Shown: piece by piece, positions 53,807 to 62,848 of the stretch
How positions within the stretch are numbered: position 1 is the stretch's first letter
Layout: every line of letters starts with the position of its first letter
DNA from: Prunus persica
Taxonomy: Eukaryota; Streptophyta; Magnoliopsida; Rosales; Rosaceae
NCBI RefSeq assembly: GCF_000346465.2
Contig: NC_034014.1
Coordinates: forward strand, 16,316,911-16,380,910
Direction of reading: 5' to 3'
Length of the DNA: 64,000 bases
The notes under the pieces: model-generated
Told to the model about the DNA's origin: nothing
The model's database searches: none
What the model saw: the letters and a program-made list of their open reading frames with translations, nothing else
Position numbers and translations under genes: made by a program

Positions 53807-55583
53807 CTACAAGGGCCGTCGTCTGGGGGGATGTTCGGGATGGACGGGCTTGGAGGTCAGTGCATCAAAATGGGGGACTAGAATGCCGGACTGTGCGAGG
53901 GACTGCAGAATGACCGACATCTGACTCTGAAGAGTGGCCACCTGTGCTGTCAAAGCAGTGACCTGACTGTTTGACTGCGCTGATGAACGGGGTCTGGGTT
54001 CCCTTCGCCTGGCATTCCCCATCCCTCGACAATATGTCCTCGGTCTCCTCCGGAGAGTTTGATCAAATGTCTCCGTCAAGATCTGAAACTCAGCATCCTG
54101 TGGAGGATCCACAGACTCGATCGGAGTATCGGGAGGAAGTTGGGAGGCGGACTCCTGAAGAACCAACTGGCTCTTCTCCACCATCGTCGTCTGTTTAACA
54201 TAACATAAAATATAAATTAAAACATTCATATAATAACCTTTAAACTTGAATGCGTAACATAATAATTAAAATTAAATAATACTCACATGAAGGGACTCGG
54301 CCAACTCATTCCCAGGTCGAACATAAACGTCGCCAAAGACGTCGATCTCTGGAAATTTGGACCCCCCTAAATTGAACAAGAGAAGAAAAATATTAGTACG
54401 AAAACCATTCTTTATGAATAATTAAAAATTAAAAATTAAATAAAAATTATTTTATTATTACCTGCCGCCGTGCATCCATCCTATAGGAGAAGGGTCTGGA
54501 ACCGGAATGATGGAGAAGAGTCTTCTTCTTCCTATTGCCCTTATTGACTTTGACTTTATTCTGTTATACAAAAAATAAAACGTATTAGTTGAAATTGAAA
54601 TTAAATATAAAACATTAAAAAAGAACATTAATAAGAAAAATATAATAAATTTGAAATTCATATTACAAATTACCACAAAAGCGAGCGCCTGAAAATGAGC
54701 GCAGAGCCACGCCCAACTATCCTCCCACCCCTCAAGCTCCTTCAGGCAACCCTCCTGAAGAGCGACTTCTGGATCATCAAATGCCTCAAAATAGTGGTGC
54801 AAGTCGCTCTTCCACTGTTTGTACCTCTCAGAGAAGAGTCTGTTGACGTATGCCAACGACTCGTCATCCAAGTCCTCCAAGTTGTAGTTCGTCTGCAATA
54901 AATTAATTACATACATTTAAATAATAGAAATATAAAATTTGAAAGAAAAAAGAATTAAAAGGCCTACATACCGACAACTGGCCGCGAACCTCCGTCTTGC
55001 TCTCGTCAGACATCACCTTCCAAGACTTCCATTTCATCGGGCAATGGCTCCGAATGACATGACCAATGTTCTGGCCCAAGGAGCTATGCAACTCTGCCGT
55101 CGGTGCAGCCCGATGTCGCTCGTTGTATCCGATGTTGATATGACTGTTGGTCACCCGGGTGACCTTCGCCGTCTTCAACTACCGACACGGCCCTCGGGTG
55201 TTCTTCTTGGCTGCAAAGAAAGATGACATTAATGTTAAATAAATAACAAATTTAACTATAAAATACACACACACAAATAAAAACCAAAACAAAAATAAAA
55301 ACAAAAATATAAATAACTGGAGTTTAAGGATATCTATACCTGGCTGTGACCCCGACGCATCAGTGGATGTGGTGTCGGTGGTGCTGGCTGGCCGATGACG
55401 CCGTCTGGCGCTAACAGGCTGTGCCACTGATGAAGCTGATGAAGCAGGTGCCTGGGACCCCGCGGGACCAACTGCCAAGTGGTCCATCAGTGCTGGCGCA
55501 GTGGCAGCAGATGTCGGCTGAGCCTGGGGCTCCGAACTTTGCGTAGTCGTCACCGCCCTACGACGTCTAATTAGGTCTGACAT
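53807..55583 (-). pseudogene. Ptta/En-Spm transposon protein (Transposase_24-like), broken
   Basis: A six-exon minus-strand gene model with GT-AG introns: 55583-55340, 55210-54972, 54892-54674, 54560-54462, 54366-54287 and 54190-53807. Translation shows hallmarks of the plant Ptta/En-Spm family (PF03004): a Ser/Ala/Thr-rich N-terminus, SHINIGYNERHRAAPTAEL, MKWKSWKVMSDE, the YVNRLFSERYKQWKSDLHHY region, SKFPEIDVFGDVYVRPGNEL, and a C-terminal coiled-coil-like stretch around TALTAQVATLQSQ. The protein is thought to bind element ends and help TNP2. Exon 2 has an in-frame TAG (55181-55179) where Gln is expected. The exon 4/5 junction appears to lack one G in a G run, so it is probably also frameshifted. 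The start ATG at 55583 is the first in frame with the conserved part. Confidence 0.85.
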
Positions 55584-55659
55584 CTGCACAATTTCATTAA
55601 TACACGTATAAATTAATAAAATATACGAATATTTGAAAGCACATACAATTTTATTAAGA

Positions 55660-56430
55660 TTCTTGACCTCGGGTTTGCGAGTTTGGAGTATCCGGGACTC
55701 CGATCCACGATCTGTCGAATTCTAGAGGATCTTAGAAATACAAGGTACACCATACGTGAGTTTGAGTTCGATCCAACAGTCCGAACATAACAAACCCGGA
55801 AATCGCACAACAGGCAAAATTCGTTCGAGACTCAAACGGTAACCAAATTCCAATCTGAAAACACCTACGCGCTCGTGACAAATAGGGGATTGCACTGGGA
55901 CCCAATGCAATGTGCTACAGTACCCCACGCGCCACCACACGCGCCGGCATTGCGTGTGTGTCCAAAGCGATACCAATCGCCGGAAATTTCTAAAAACTAA
56001 GGGCCAAGGTTCCTACCCTAGGTTCAAAACATCAATTGGAGCCACTTTTGTTCGGACCTACCCCGAAAAACGGCCAGAAGTGGCCGTAATTGAAATTCAA
56101 AAATCGGCCGAAACTTGGGGTTTTGAAATCGACTGACCTATTGCAACAATTACATAAATCCTACCCAACCATCAGCTAAAGCATCTAAAATAGGACAGAA
56201 ACCATACCTCAATTGTCGGATTTGGTCGCCGGAGGAGAGAGAACGACGGCGGCGGAGATTCGGTGAAAACTGAGGAAATAACGGCGGTTGGCTCGACGGT
56301 GACGGCGGGGAACCTCCGGGGTACCAGCGTTGTGGCGGCGCCGTCCAAAATGCACTGGGGTAGGGGCTGAGCTGACGACGGAGAGAGAGAAAGAGAGTTA
56401 GGGCAGAAAAGTGAAGCTGGGGAAGATGGA
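55660..56430 (-). mobile_element. LTR-derived fragment inside the CACTA block
   Basis: In reverse orientation this aligns along most of its length with the chromovirus LTR leader region. It is colinear with about 20430-21240 in the truncated copy and with roughly 8170-9000 in the young LTR. Shared landmarks include the GAGTATCCGGGACTCCGATC block, the CTCGTGACA block, the GTGTCCAAAGCGAT block, and CCATCAGCTA before the GA-rich part. It lies directly upstream of, and on the same strand as, the Ptta gene. It starts near the TC tract and lacks a recognisable TATA box, so it is a partial LTR. Confidence 0.75.
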
Positions 56431-56454
56431 GGGTATCGCGTCATTTCTGCAATT

Positions 56455-57255
56455 TTATTCGAGTTTGCACGACGAAGAACCAAAAGCGTCGCGTAAAATA
56501 TTTTAATTGACACTTGCGCGATGACATAATTATAACCTCCGTCGCACAATATTGTAAATCCCAAATTTCGGTATCAGGGTAGTTTTTGCGCGACGCACAG
56601 TATCATATATTCGTCGCGCAATGTTGTCAATCCGCCAAAATTTTGGGACTTAGGGTTAAGCGGGAGAGATTGAAAACTTTGCGCGACTCTTCCCTTGTTT
56701 CGTTGCGCAATGTTGTCAATCTGCCAAAATTTTGGGACTGAGGGTTTAGCGGGCGAGTTTGCAAACTTTGCGCGGTGCTGCCCTTGTTTCGTCGTGCAAT
56801 GTTGTCAATCCGCCAAAATTTTGGGACTTAGGGTTTAGCGGGAGAGATTGAAAACTTTGCGCGACGCTGCACGTCTTTCGTCGCGCAAATCCTATTTCTG
56901 TAAACTCTCAAAAATTTTTGCCTAAGTGTCCGAGGGGGTTGCTGAGATTGCGCGATGAAGAACTTTGATTTCGTCGCGCAAATCCTGTTTCTGTAAACTC
57001 TCAAACTTTTTTGGCTAAGTGTCCGAGGAGGAAAACTGTGAAAGGGGGCTGCTGAGATTGCGAGACGAAGAACCCTTTTTTCGTCGCGCAAATCCTGTTT
57101 CTATAAACTCTTAAATTTTTTTGGCTAAGTGTCCGAGGAGGAAGAGGGTGAAAGGGGGTGGCTGAGATTGCGATATGACGTGTTGCGGTTTCGTCGCGCA
57201 AGACTGTTGTTTGCAAGCTTTGTGCGACCAACAAAACCTGTTCGTCGCGCACACT
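56455..57255. repeat. Internal GC-rich subterminal-type repeats with tandem units
   Basis: Many TCGTCGCGCAA/TTGCGCGACG motifs. Within them, an 89-bp unit carrying ATGTTGTCAATCCGCCAAAA is repeated three times from 56621 to 56887. It is followed by units of about 93 and 110 bp sharing GCGCAAATCCTGTTTCT, starting at 56886, 56979 and 57089. This looks like a CACTA terminus now inside the block. Confidence 0.8.
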
Positions 57256-57276
57256 CTAAACCCTAAACCCTAAACC
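57256..57276. repeat. Three telomere-type CTAAACC units
   Basis: CTAAACC occurs three times in tandem, the plant telomere repeat (CCCTAAA)n. It is short and lies at the edge of the internal repeat cluster. Confidence 0.9.
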
Positions 57277-57305
57277 GCGGAAACCATAAACACGAAACTA
57301 GTTTT

Positions 57306-57857
57306 AATGATCCAACCGGCAAACTTGTTTTTTTATATTTCGAGATCGTATATGCCGAAAATCTGACAAAACAAACGTTAGGAAATCAAGTAACGGTGCA
57401 AAACTTTTCGACGGTTCTAAATGAAAAGTCATGATTTAACGGTTATTTTAACTCCAATTTTGATGATTTTTTACAGCTACTTTTCTTGAACCTATATGAA
57501 TACAATTACTGAATTTGATCTTCAATTTAAGATGTTTACACTAGGGTGATACCACATAATCTTATGTTATACTTAACAAAAGTATAAGTAAACTATTCAT
57601 TGTTGGTGAATATATGGTTTTGATGGCATACGCATTCTATGAAAGTAGTGTCAATAATCCAGCCGTCAAACGTGTTTTGTTTATAATTCGAGATCTTAGG
57701 CCCCAAAAATCAGAAAAAAAAACATTCAGAGATCAAGTATCGGGACAAAACTTTTGAACGGTTATAAATAAAAAGTCATGATTTAACGGTTATTTTAACT
57801 CCGATTTTGATGATTTTTTACAGCTACACTCCATGACCCTATATGAATACAATGAAC
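57306..57857. repeat. Direct repeat pair of about 205 bp in an AT-rich spacer
   Basis: 57306-57510 is repeated at 57653-57857 (offset 347). The two share GTCATGATTTAACGGTTATT, GATTTTTTACAGCTAC and CCTATATGAATACAAT. No coding potential is seen in the spacer. Confidence 0.85.
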
Positions 57858-57914
57858 CAACTCGATCGTCAATTTCGAATATATATGTGTATATAACATA
57901 TATTATAAAAGAAT

Positions 57915-58180
57915 ATATATTTGCGCAACGAGAAACATTCTTCGTCGCGCAAAATTCCATCGCGCGACGGATAAGAATTTGTCGCACAATGTTTTAACTT
58001 TACGCGAAGACTGTGTTCTCGAACGCGCAAACTTTGCGCAATGAGGGTTTCTTAGTCGCGCAAAATTGCATCGCGTGACGGATAATAATTTGTCGCGCAA
58101 TTTTTTAACTTTGCGCGACGACTATTTACTGGGTCGCGCAAACTTTGCGCAACGAGGTGATCTTCGTCGCGCAAGGGTTT
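57915..58180. repeat. Second internal subterminal-type repeat cluster
   Basis: Copies of TTCGTCGCGCAA and TTTGCGCGACG in both orientations. The unit AAATT/CCATCGCG followed by GACGGATAA occurs twice (near 57955 and 58066). It resembles the element ends. Confidence 0.8.
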
Positions 58181-58501
58181 TCATTGTTGAAAAATGTTTG
58201 GTGTCAATAATTTTCAAACTTTGTATGAAAATGGTTTGGATATATTTATTTATCAATGTTTTATATAACAAATGTTTTATCATTTTCATTTTGTAAACGT
58301 GTTTTGTCAAAAAAAAAATTAAAAAATTAATATTAAAAGGGTTTGGATATATTGATTTACCAATGTTTTATAACTAAATTTATTTTAATAATGTTTCAGT
58401 TGTCCACATATATAAGGTTTGGATATAACAACTACATATATTCAAACTTTTGTATTATACAAAGTCTATACACTAGCGTAATAAAATTACAAAAAATTTA
58501 A
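58181..58501. other. AT-rich region 3' of TNP2
   Basis: AT-rich noncoding sequence with a short imperfect repeat of GGTTTGGATATATT (58233 and 58339). It probably contains the TNP2 3' untranslated region; no gene is recognised. Confidence 0.6.
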
Positions 58502-60143
58502 TTATTCATCATCTGAACTATAGTAACTTTCGTTATCGTCGCTATCATCACTTTCGGTCTCCCAATCCTCCTCCTCCTCCTCTATAACTACATCATCTGT
58601 GTTGCTCGGGTCCACTGCAACATCGAATCTTGGAAGATCCCCGAGGTCAATTGTAATTGACTAAATTGGTATTTCGATTGAAGACACTCCTTGTATTTGA
58701 AACGGTTCTTGTATAACATGTGTATCTCGAAGTGTTTCCGCATTATTTTCCATTGAAGATTCTAAACGTTGGTCAGCCACATTGTCGACGTCGTTGTCAG
58801 TTGGGTCTAGTTCTGGTATAGCATACACGTTCCTATGATCCATCTTCTGAACAACTTTCCAACTGCTCCCAGCTTTAGGGTCATCTAGATACACAATTTG
58901 TGTTGCTATGTTTGCCAAAATGTAAGGGTCGTCACCATACCAAGTTCTGTTAATGTTCACAGACAGTAAGCCATGGTTGATTTTAACACGTCCCGGCCTA
59001 TTTGGGTTGCTATCAAACCATCGACACTTAAACATGATCACTTGGTATCGATCTTTGTAAAGCAATTGAACGACAGTTGTGAGTTTGCCATAAAAATCAA
59101 TGTTCGTACTTTCGCCTCTACCTGGGACATGGACACCGCTGTTTTGTGTACACAACTTGTCATCTCGTGCAGCCCCCAAAAATTTGACGCCGTTAATATA
59201 ACAACCCGAAAACAATTCAGCGCGAATTGGGCCGAACGCCAAGTTATATACTTAATATAATACAAAATTAAGTGGGGGAATTCGATGATTTCAACTTATT
59301 CGCCTAATATAATACAAAATCATTCACATGTTAGTCTGACAAAATTAAATACTACAATTTATATTTGTCAAATACAAAACACTTATAACTTACATAATCC
59401 AAAAACCATTGTTGAAACAATTCATGATGTTTCTGGGCAACTAAATGTGATGGATGTTCTCGCGCCATCATCTCTTCATGCTCATCTAAGTATGCCATTA
59501 TCTCATCACAATTGTTCAGTACGAACCAATGCGCTACCTCCATGTCATTTCTAGAAAACGACTCTCCTCGTCCAGGATCTCCAAAGGGTCGTGCGCTTTG
59601 GGCAAAAACAGAAAGTTTTTCCTTTCTCATACCTCCGTCGTTATTGCGTTGAGGACGATTGAAAGCCATCTCCACATCTTTTAAATACATTCCACAGAAA
59701 GTAAGCGACTCATATTGAACTCACGCCTCTATAATTGATCCTTCGGGCTTCGCCCTGTTGCGTACACTTTTTTTCAACTCTCCGAGAAGCCTGTCAAAAT
59801 AAAACGATATGATACAAATTAGCAAGTCTGTGATAATAATGCGTACACAAACGATAAGGATTATATACCTTTCTATTAGATACATCCAGCGATAGTTGAC
59901 AAAACCAGCAAGCAATGCCTCTTCTGGCAAGTGAACCATCACGTGCATCATACTTGTGAAGAATGTTGGAGGAAATATCATCTCAAACTTGCATAGGACT
60001 TGGACAATGTCATGGCGCAACTGAAACATGTTTGTCTTTCGCAATGTTTTTGCCATCAGTTGGGAAAAAAATCTGGACAACAACATGATTGGCTTCACAA
60101 CATCTTCCGACAATGGATGTCGAATACCCACAGGAAGTAGGCG

Positions 60144-60991
60144 TTACATAAACACATGGCAGTCATGGCTCTTCAGTCCAGTAAATTTACCCCCATCAAT
60201 ATTCACGCAACGTGCGATATTAGAAGCATACCCATCAGGAAACTTTACAGACGATACAAACTTTAGAAACTCTTTTTTGTCATTCGGTTTCATAGAAAAG
60301 AATGGAAGATCCCTTCTAGCTTTATCACTGTCCCTGTTCATCCATAAACCCCTTCGTATGCCCATTCTTTCCAAATCAAGACGGGCTTTGATTGTGTCCT
60401 TTGTCTTGCCCTCGATATCTAGAATCATGCCCACCAATGTGTCAAATACATTTTTCTCAACATGCATCACATCTAGATTGTGCCTCAATTTGAGTTTCGA
60501 CCAATATGGGAGCTCGAAAAACATAGGCTTGTGAGTCCAGTTCATATGTGTAGAAGGTCTGGTCCGATGACCAAGGTAACAAACTTTTCCCGCATGCCAA
60601 CCAGAAGTTACATCTTCCTTGCATATAGGACATGCCATATAACCCTTTGTGCTTTACCCAGAAACCATTGCATATGCTGGAAAATCATTCACAGTCCACA
60701 TAACTGCTGCCTGCAAAGTGAACATCTTCCCAGTTGATTTATCGTACGTGCGAACCTCGACTCATTGCATATAAGGCATGTCTCCAACGTTTCATGCTCC
60801 TTGTAGAATAACATGCAATTATTTTTGCAAGCATGAATTTTTTCATAACCCAATCCAAGACCATTCAACACCTTCTGCGCGTGTTTATGGTCTTTCGGCA
60901 AACAATTGTCCATCGGAAGCATTCTCTTGAAAACTCCCAAAAAGTAATCGAAACACAGGTTCGACATACGATACTTTATTTTTCCGTGCAT
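60144..60991 (-). pseudogene. TNP2 catalytic domain remnant (Transposase_21)
   Basis: The first part (60991 down to about 60765) has GLGYEKIHACKNNCMLFYK and ETCLICNESRF. The second part, in another frame, resumes with a TYDKSTGKMFTLQAAV-like segment and MACPICKEDVTSGWHAGK. Between them, relatives carry about 110-150 residues including GLASDGFNPF and PGNDIDVYL, which are missing here. A second, smaller loss (some tens of residues) lies after CYLGHR, before the FFELPYWSKLKLRHNLDVMH motif. The domain is not functional. Confidence 0.85.
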
Positions 60992-61059
60992 TAGCTCAAC
61001 AATGGCCGTGAGAACGGAAAAGCTCTCGCACCCCGGGTATAGCTTTTGATTGGCATTTT

Positions 61060-61461
61060 TTAATAGTTTTCATATTGTTCAAACTCTGCGCTATCTATTA
61101 GTGTAGGCACGTCATCTTCCCTTTCGTGATTGATGTTGGTTGATACAAATGGAAAAGCATCCTGTATAATATCCATGACTTGATCATTAGGATCCACAAT
61201 AGGTTCAGCACTGTCCATTCTTGTGGCATTTGAAGACGAAGCATGGTCTAATTGTTCCCCATGAAGGTTCCAAATGCTATATGTCTCAATCATTCCATTC
61301 CTTACTAAATGAAATCCAACATTTTCAATTGTCTCCCACAACGTGTTATTACACCTCCTACAAGGACATCGGATTCTAGTTGCACCCGGGTTGTGTCTAC
61401 GTGCAAACTCAATAAAATCCTCGATCCCATCCAAGTATTTGTCTGCACATCCATTCGGGTT
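61060..61461 (-). pseudogene. TNP2 N-terminal transposase-associated domain
   Basis: This piece contains YLDGIEDFIEFARRH and the zinc-binding-like CPCRRCNN, then an acidic linker. It begins after a plausible acceptor TACAG; the frame upstream of that closes at once. At its end the frame is lost within TATGAAAACTATTA, where a run of A appears one base short, and the next domain continues in another frame. Confidence 0.85.
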
Positions 61462-61581
61462 CTGTATTCACCTTCTGCTCATAATTCCTGAAACCACAAT
61501 CACAACATAACAATCACAACAACTTCATACGAAGTTATAATGTCACCTTATACCTCCGGTAAGGGCCCTATCCCATTCGAG

Positions 61582-61788
61582 AATGCATAGTCCTGTTACG
61601 TAACCTACGGCTACATGAGATTAGATTTCGACATGAATAAATTTCGGCAGCATCTCGATACAGTTCTTGAGGTGGGCATAGGTATAAATACCTACGTACC
61701 ACCCGAAGAACGTACCGAGATGACACCGAAATCTCCACAATAGAAACCTAATCCTGTAGCCGTAGATTACGTGACAACACTATGCATT
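61582..61788. repeat. Long imperfect inverted repeat (arms about 100 bp)
   Basis: 61582-61685 pairs with 61688-61788 with a near-zero loop (GGTAT AA ATACC). Shared blocks include AATGCATAG, ACGTAA, CTACGGCTACA, GATTAG, ATTTCGG, CATCTCG and GGTGG. Transcribed from either strand, it would fold into a long, bulged hairpin. Confidence 0.9.
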
Positions 61789-61915
61789 ACCAAACTGTCC
61801 AAATAGTGGGACAATTCAAGAATTAATTGGACGCAGTCATGCTTTACACATCCATGTACGAAATCCAACTAATCTCGAACGGGAAACTAAATGTTACAAA
61901 ACATACAAATAAAAC

Positions 61916-61943
61916 TACGAAGTTAATTTCAATTAACTTCGTA
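61916..61943. repeat. Perfect 13-bp hairpin
   Basis: TACGAAGTTAATT (61916-61928), spacer TC, AATTAACTTCGTA (61931-61943). Confidence 0.93.
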
Positions 61944-62238
61944 CATCACAACACATTGTGCTACGTCACGCACAATTTAACAACATAATATAAATATAAC
62001 TTCACAAAAAAATATACACATAACAAATTAACTTTAACATTTTTAATATATAAAACGAATAAAATACCTTATCAATCGTTCTCCACAAATTGCTAATTAC
62101 AAATATCCCTAACGAGAACAAAATTAATAGCGTTAGTACGAATTTACATTAATACTTATAAACTAACGATACAAAATACTTACCCAATCAACGTACTGAA
62201 TTTCCAGCAGAGGCAGCAATAGAGAGGTTGAGAGAGAC

Positions 62239-62278
62239 GCAGAGGCAGAAAGGAAATTTGTTTCCTTTCTGCCTCTGC
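62239..62278. repeat. Perfect 18-bp hairpin
   Basis: GCAGAGGCAGAAAGGAAA (62239-62256), loop TTTG, then its exact reverse complement (62261-62278). It lies between the TNP2 leader and the right subterminal repeats. Confidence 0.95.
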
Positions 62279-62300
62279 AATGGCATAATTCGGATATGAA

Positions 62301-62848
62301 GAAGAAGGACTTTGCGCAACGAAACATATATTTCGTCGCGCAAAATACCGTCGGGAAAAACCATTTTTCCGTCGCACAAAATGTGTTTTTCCGTCGCGCA
62401 AAAACTTGCCAACAAAACAACTTTTGCGCGACGCAAGAAATTTTCGTCGCAAAAACATTCGTCGCGCAAATTCTAGATATCGTCACGCAAAAACAAAATT
62501 CCGTCGCGCAAGAATGTACCGACATCTTCTATGAAACCTAATTCGTCGCGCAAACAAAAATATCCCCCTCCATTATTTTGGTGCCTAACCTTTACGCGAC
62601 GAAGTTTCAGATCGTCGCACTAGGTTTTCTTACGCGACGATTGCTCTTGCCGCGCAAGTGTTTGGCGCCAAAAAAAAACCCGGGTGTTTTTTCGCTCACT
62701 AAGAGAGTTTGTGCTTCGAAAATTTTGGTCGCGCAAGTTTTCACTTTTTTGGGCGACGAAACTTTTTTTCCGTCGCTTTATTGCATTTTGCGCGATGAAT
62801 TTTGATTCGTCGAGCAAAAGCTTGTCGCGCAAATAGAAAAACGTAGTA
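62301..62848. repeat. Right subterminal repeats and terminus of the CACTA block
   Basis: A dense array of TTCGTCGCGCAA, CCGTCGCGCAA and TTGCGCGACG motifs, many paired head to head as short hairpins (for example near 62310-62345 and 62423-62460). It ends with CGTAGTA at 62842-62848, the reverse complement of TACTACG, a one-base variant of a CACTACG terminus. Confidence 0.85.

Larger units (their letters stand above)
58502..61461 (-). pseudogene. TNP2-like CACTA transposase, multiply broken
   Basis: Minus-strand remains of a TNP2 transposase (cut-and-paste transposition, expected to act in the nucleus). In order there are an N-terminal transposase-associated domain (61461-61060), part of the Transposase_21 domain (61060-60130), a DUF4218 domain (60131-59352, with one clear GT-AG intron 59868-59791), a DUF4216-like domain (59250-58661) and an acidic Asp/Glu/Ser tail ending at TAA 58504-58502. 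Breaks seen: a one-base loss in an A run near 61067-61070; a deletion inside the catalytic domain near 60765; a TAA at a tryptophan position near 60655; a TAA at a glutamine position just upstream of 60131; a TGA at a tryptophan position (59723-59721); and a TAG near 58661. The first exon and start codon were not identified. Confidence 0.88.
61462..62300 (-). other. TNP2 upstream region with hairpins
   Basis: No convincing exon is seen. The stretch holds three inverted repeats, listed separately (61582-61788, 61916-61943, 62239-62278). The rest is AT-rich sequence that probably includes the promoter, leader and first intron of TNP2. Confidence 0.55.
53334..62848 (-). mobile_element. CACTA (En/Spm) block with two transposon pseudogenes
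   Basis: A 9.5-kb non-satellite block. Its right end reads, outward to inward on the minus strand, TACTACGTTTTTCTATTTGC, one base from a CACTACG terminus. Its left end starts GTAGATATTTGCGGC, which fits the other inverted terminus with its outermost CACTA bases lost. Both ends hold many copies of a subterminal motif TCGTCGCGCAA and its complement. Two minus-strand genes typical of CACTA elements are present: TNP2 transposase (58502-61461) and a Ptta/En-Spm gene (53807-55583). Similar subterminal repeats also occur inside (56460-57250 and 57915-58180), so this may be two elements nested or joined. No 3-bp target duplication is recognisable; the satellite flanks overlap in phase by about 62 bp. 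Confidence 0.85.

Noticed and set aside
54695..55226. Plus-strand open frames opposite the Ptta gene (54695-54901, 54939-55226)
   Set aside because: They are antisense shadows of Ptta exons 2 and 3, whose minus-strand reading has family motifs and proper splice sites.
61524..61545. loxP-like half site (TACGAAGTTAT)
   Set aside because: Only one partial arm; ACGAAGTT is frequent here and also part of the satellite; no recombinase context.
62163..62541. Overlapping Cys/Arg-rich open frames at the CACTA right end
   Set aside because: They are translations of the TCGTCGCGCAA subterminal repeats in several frames.
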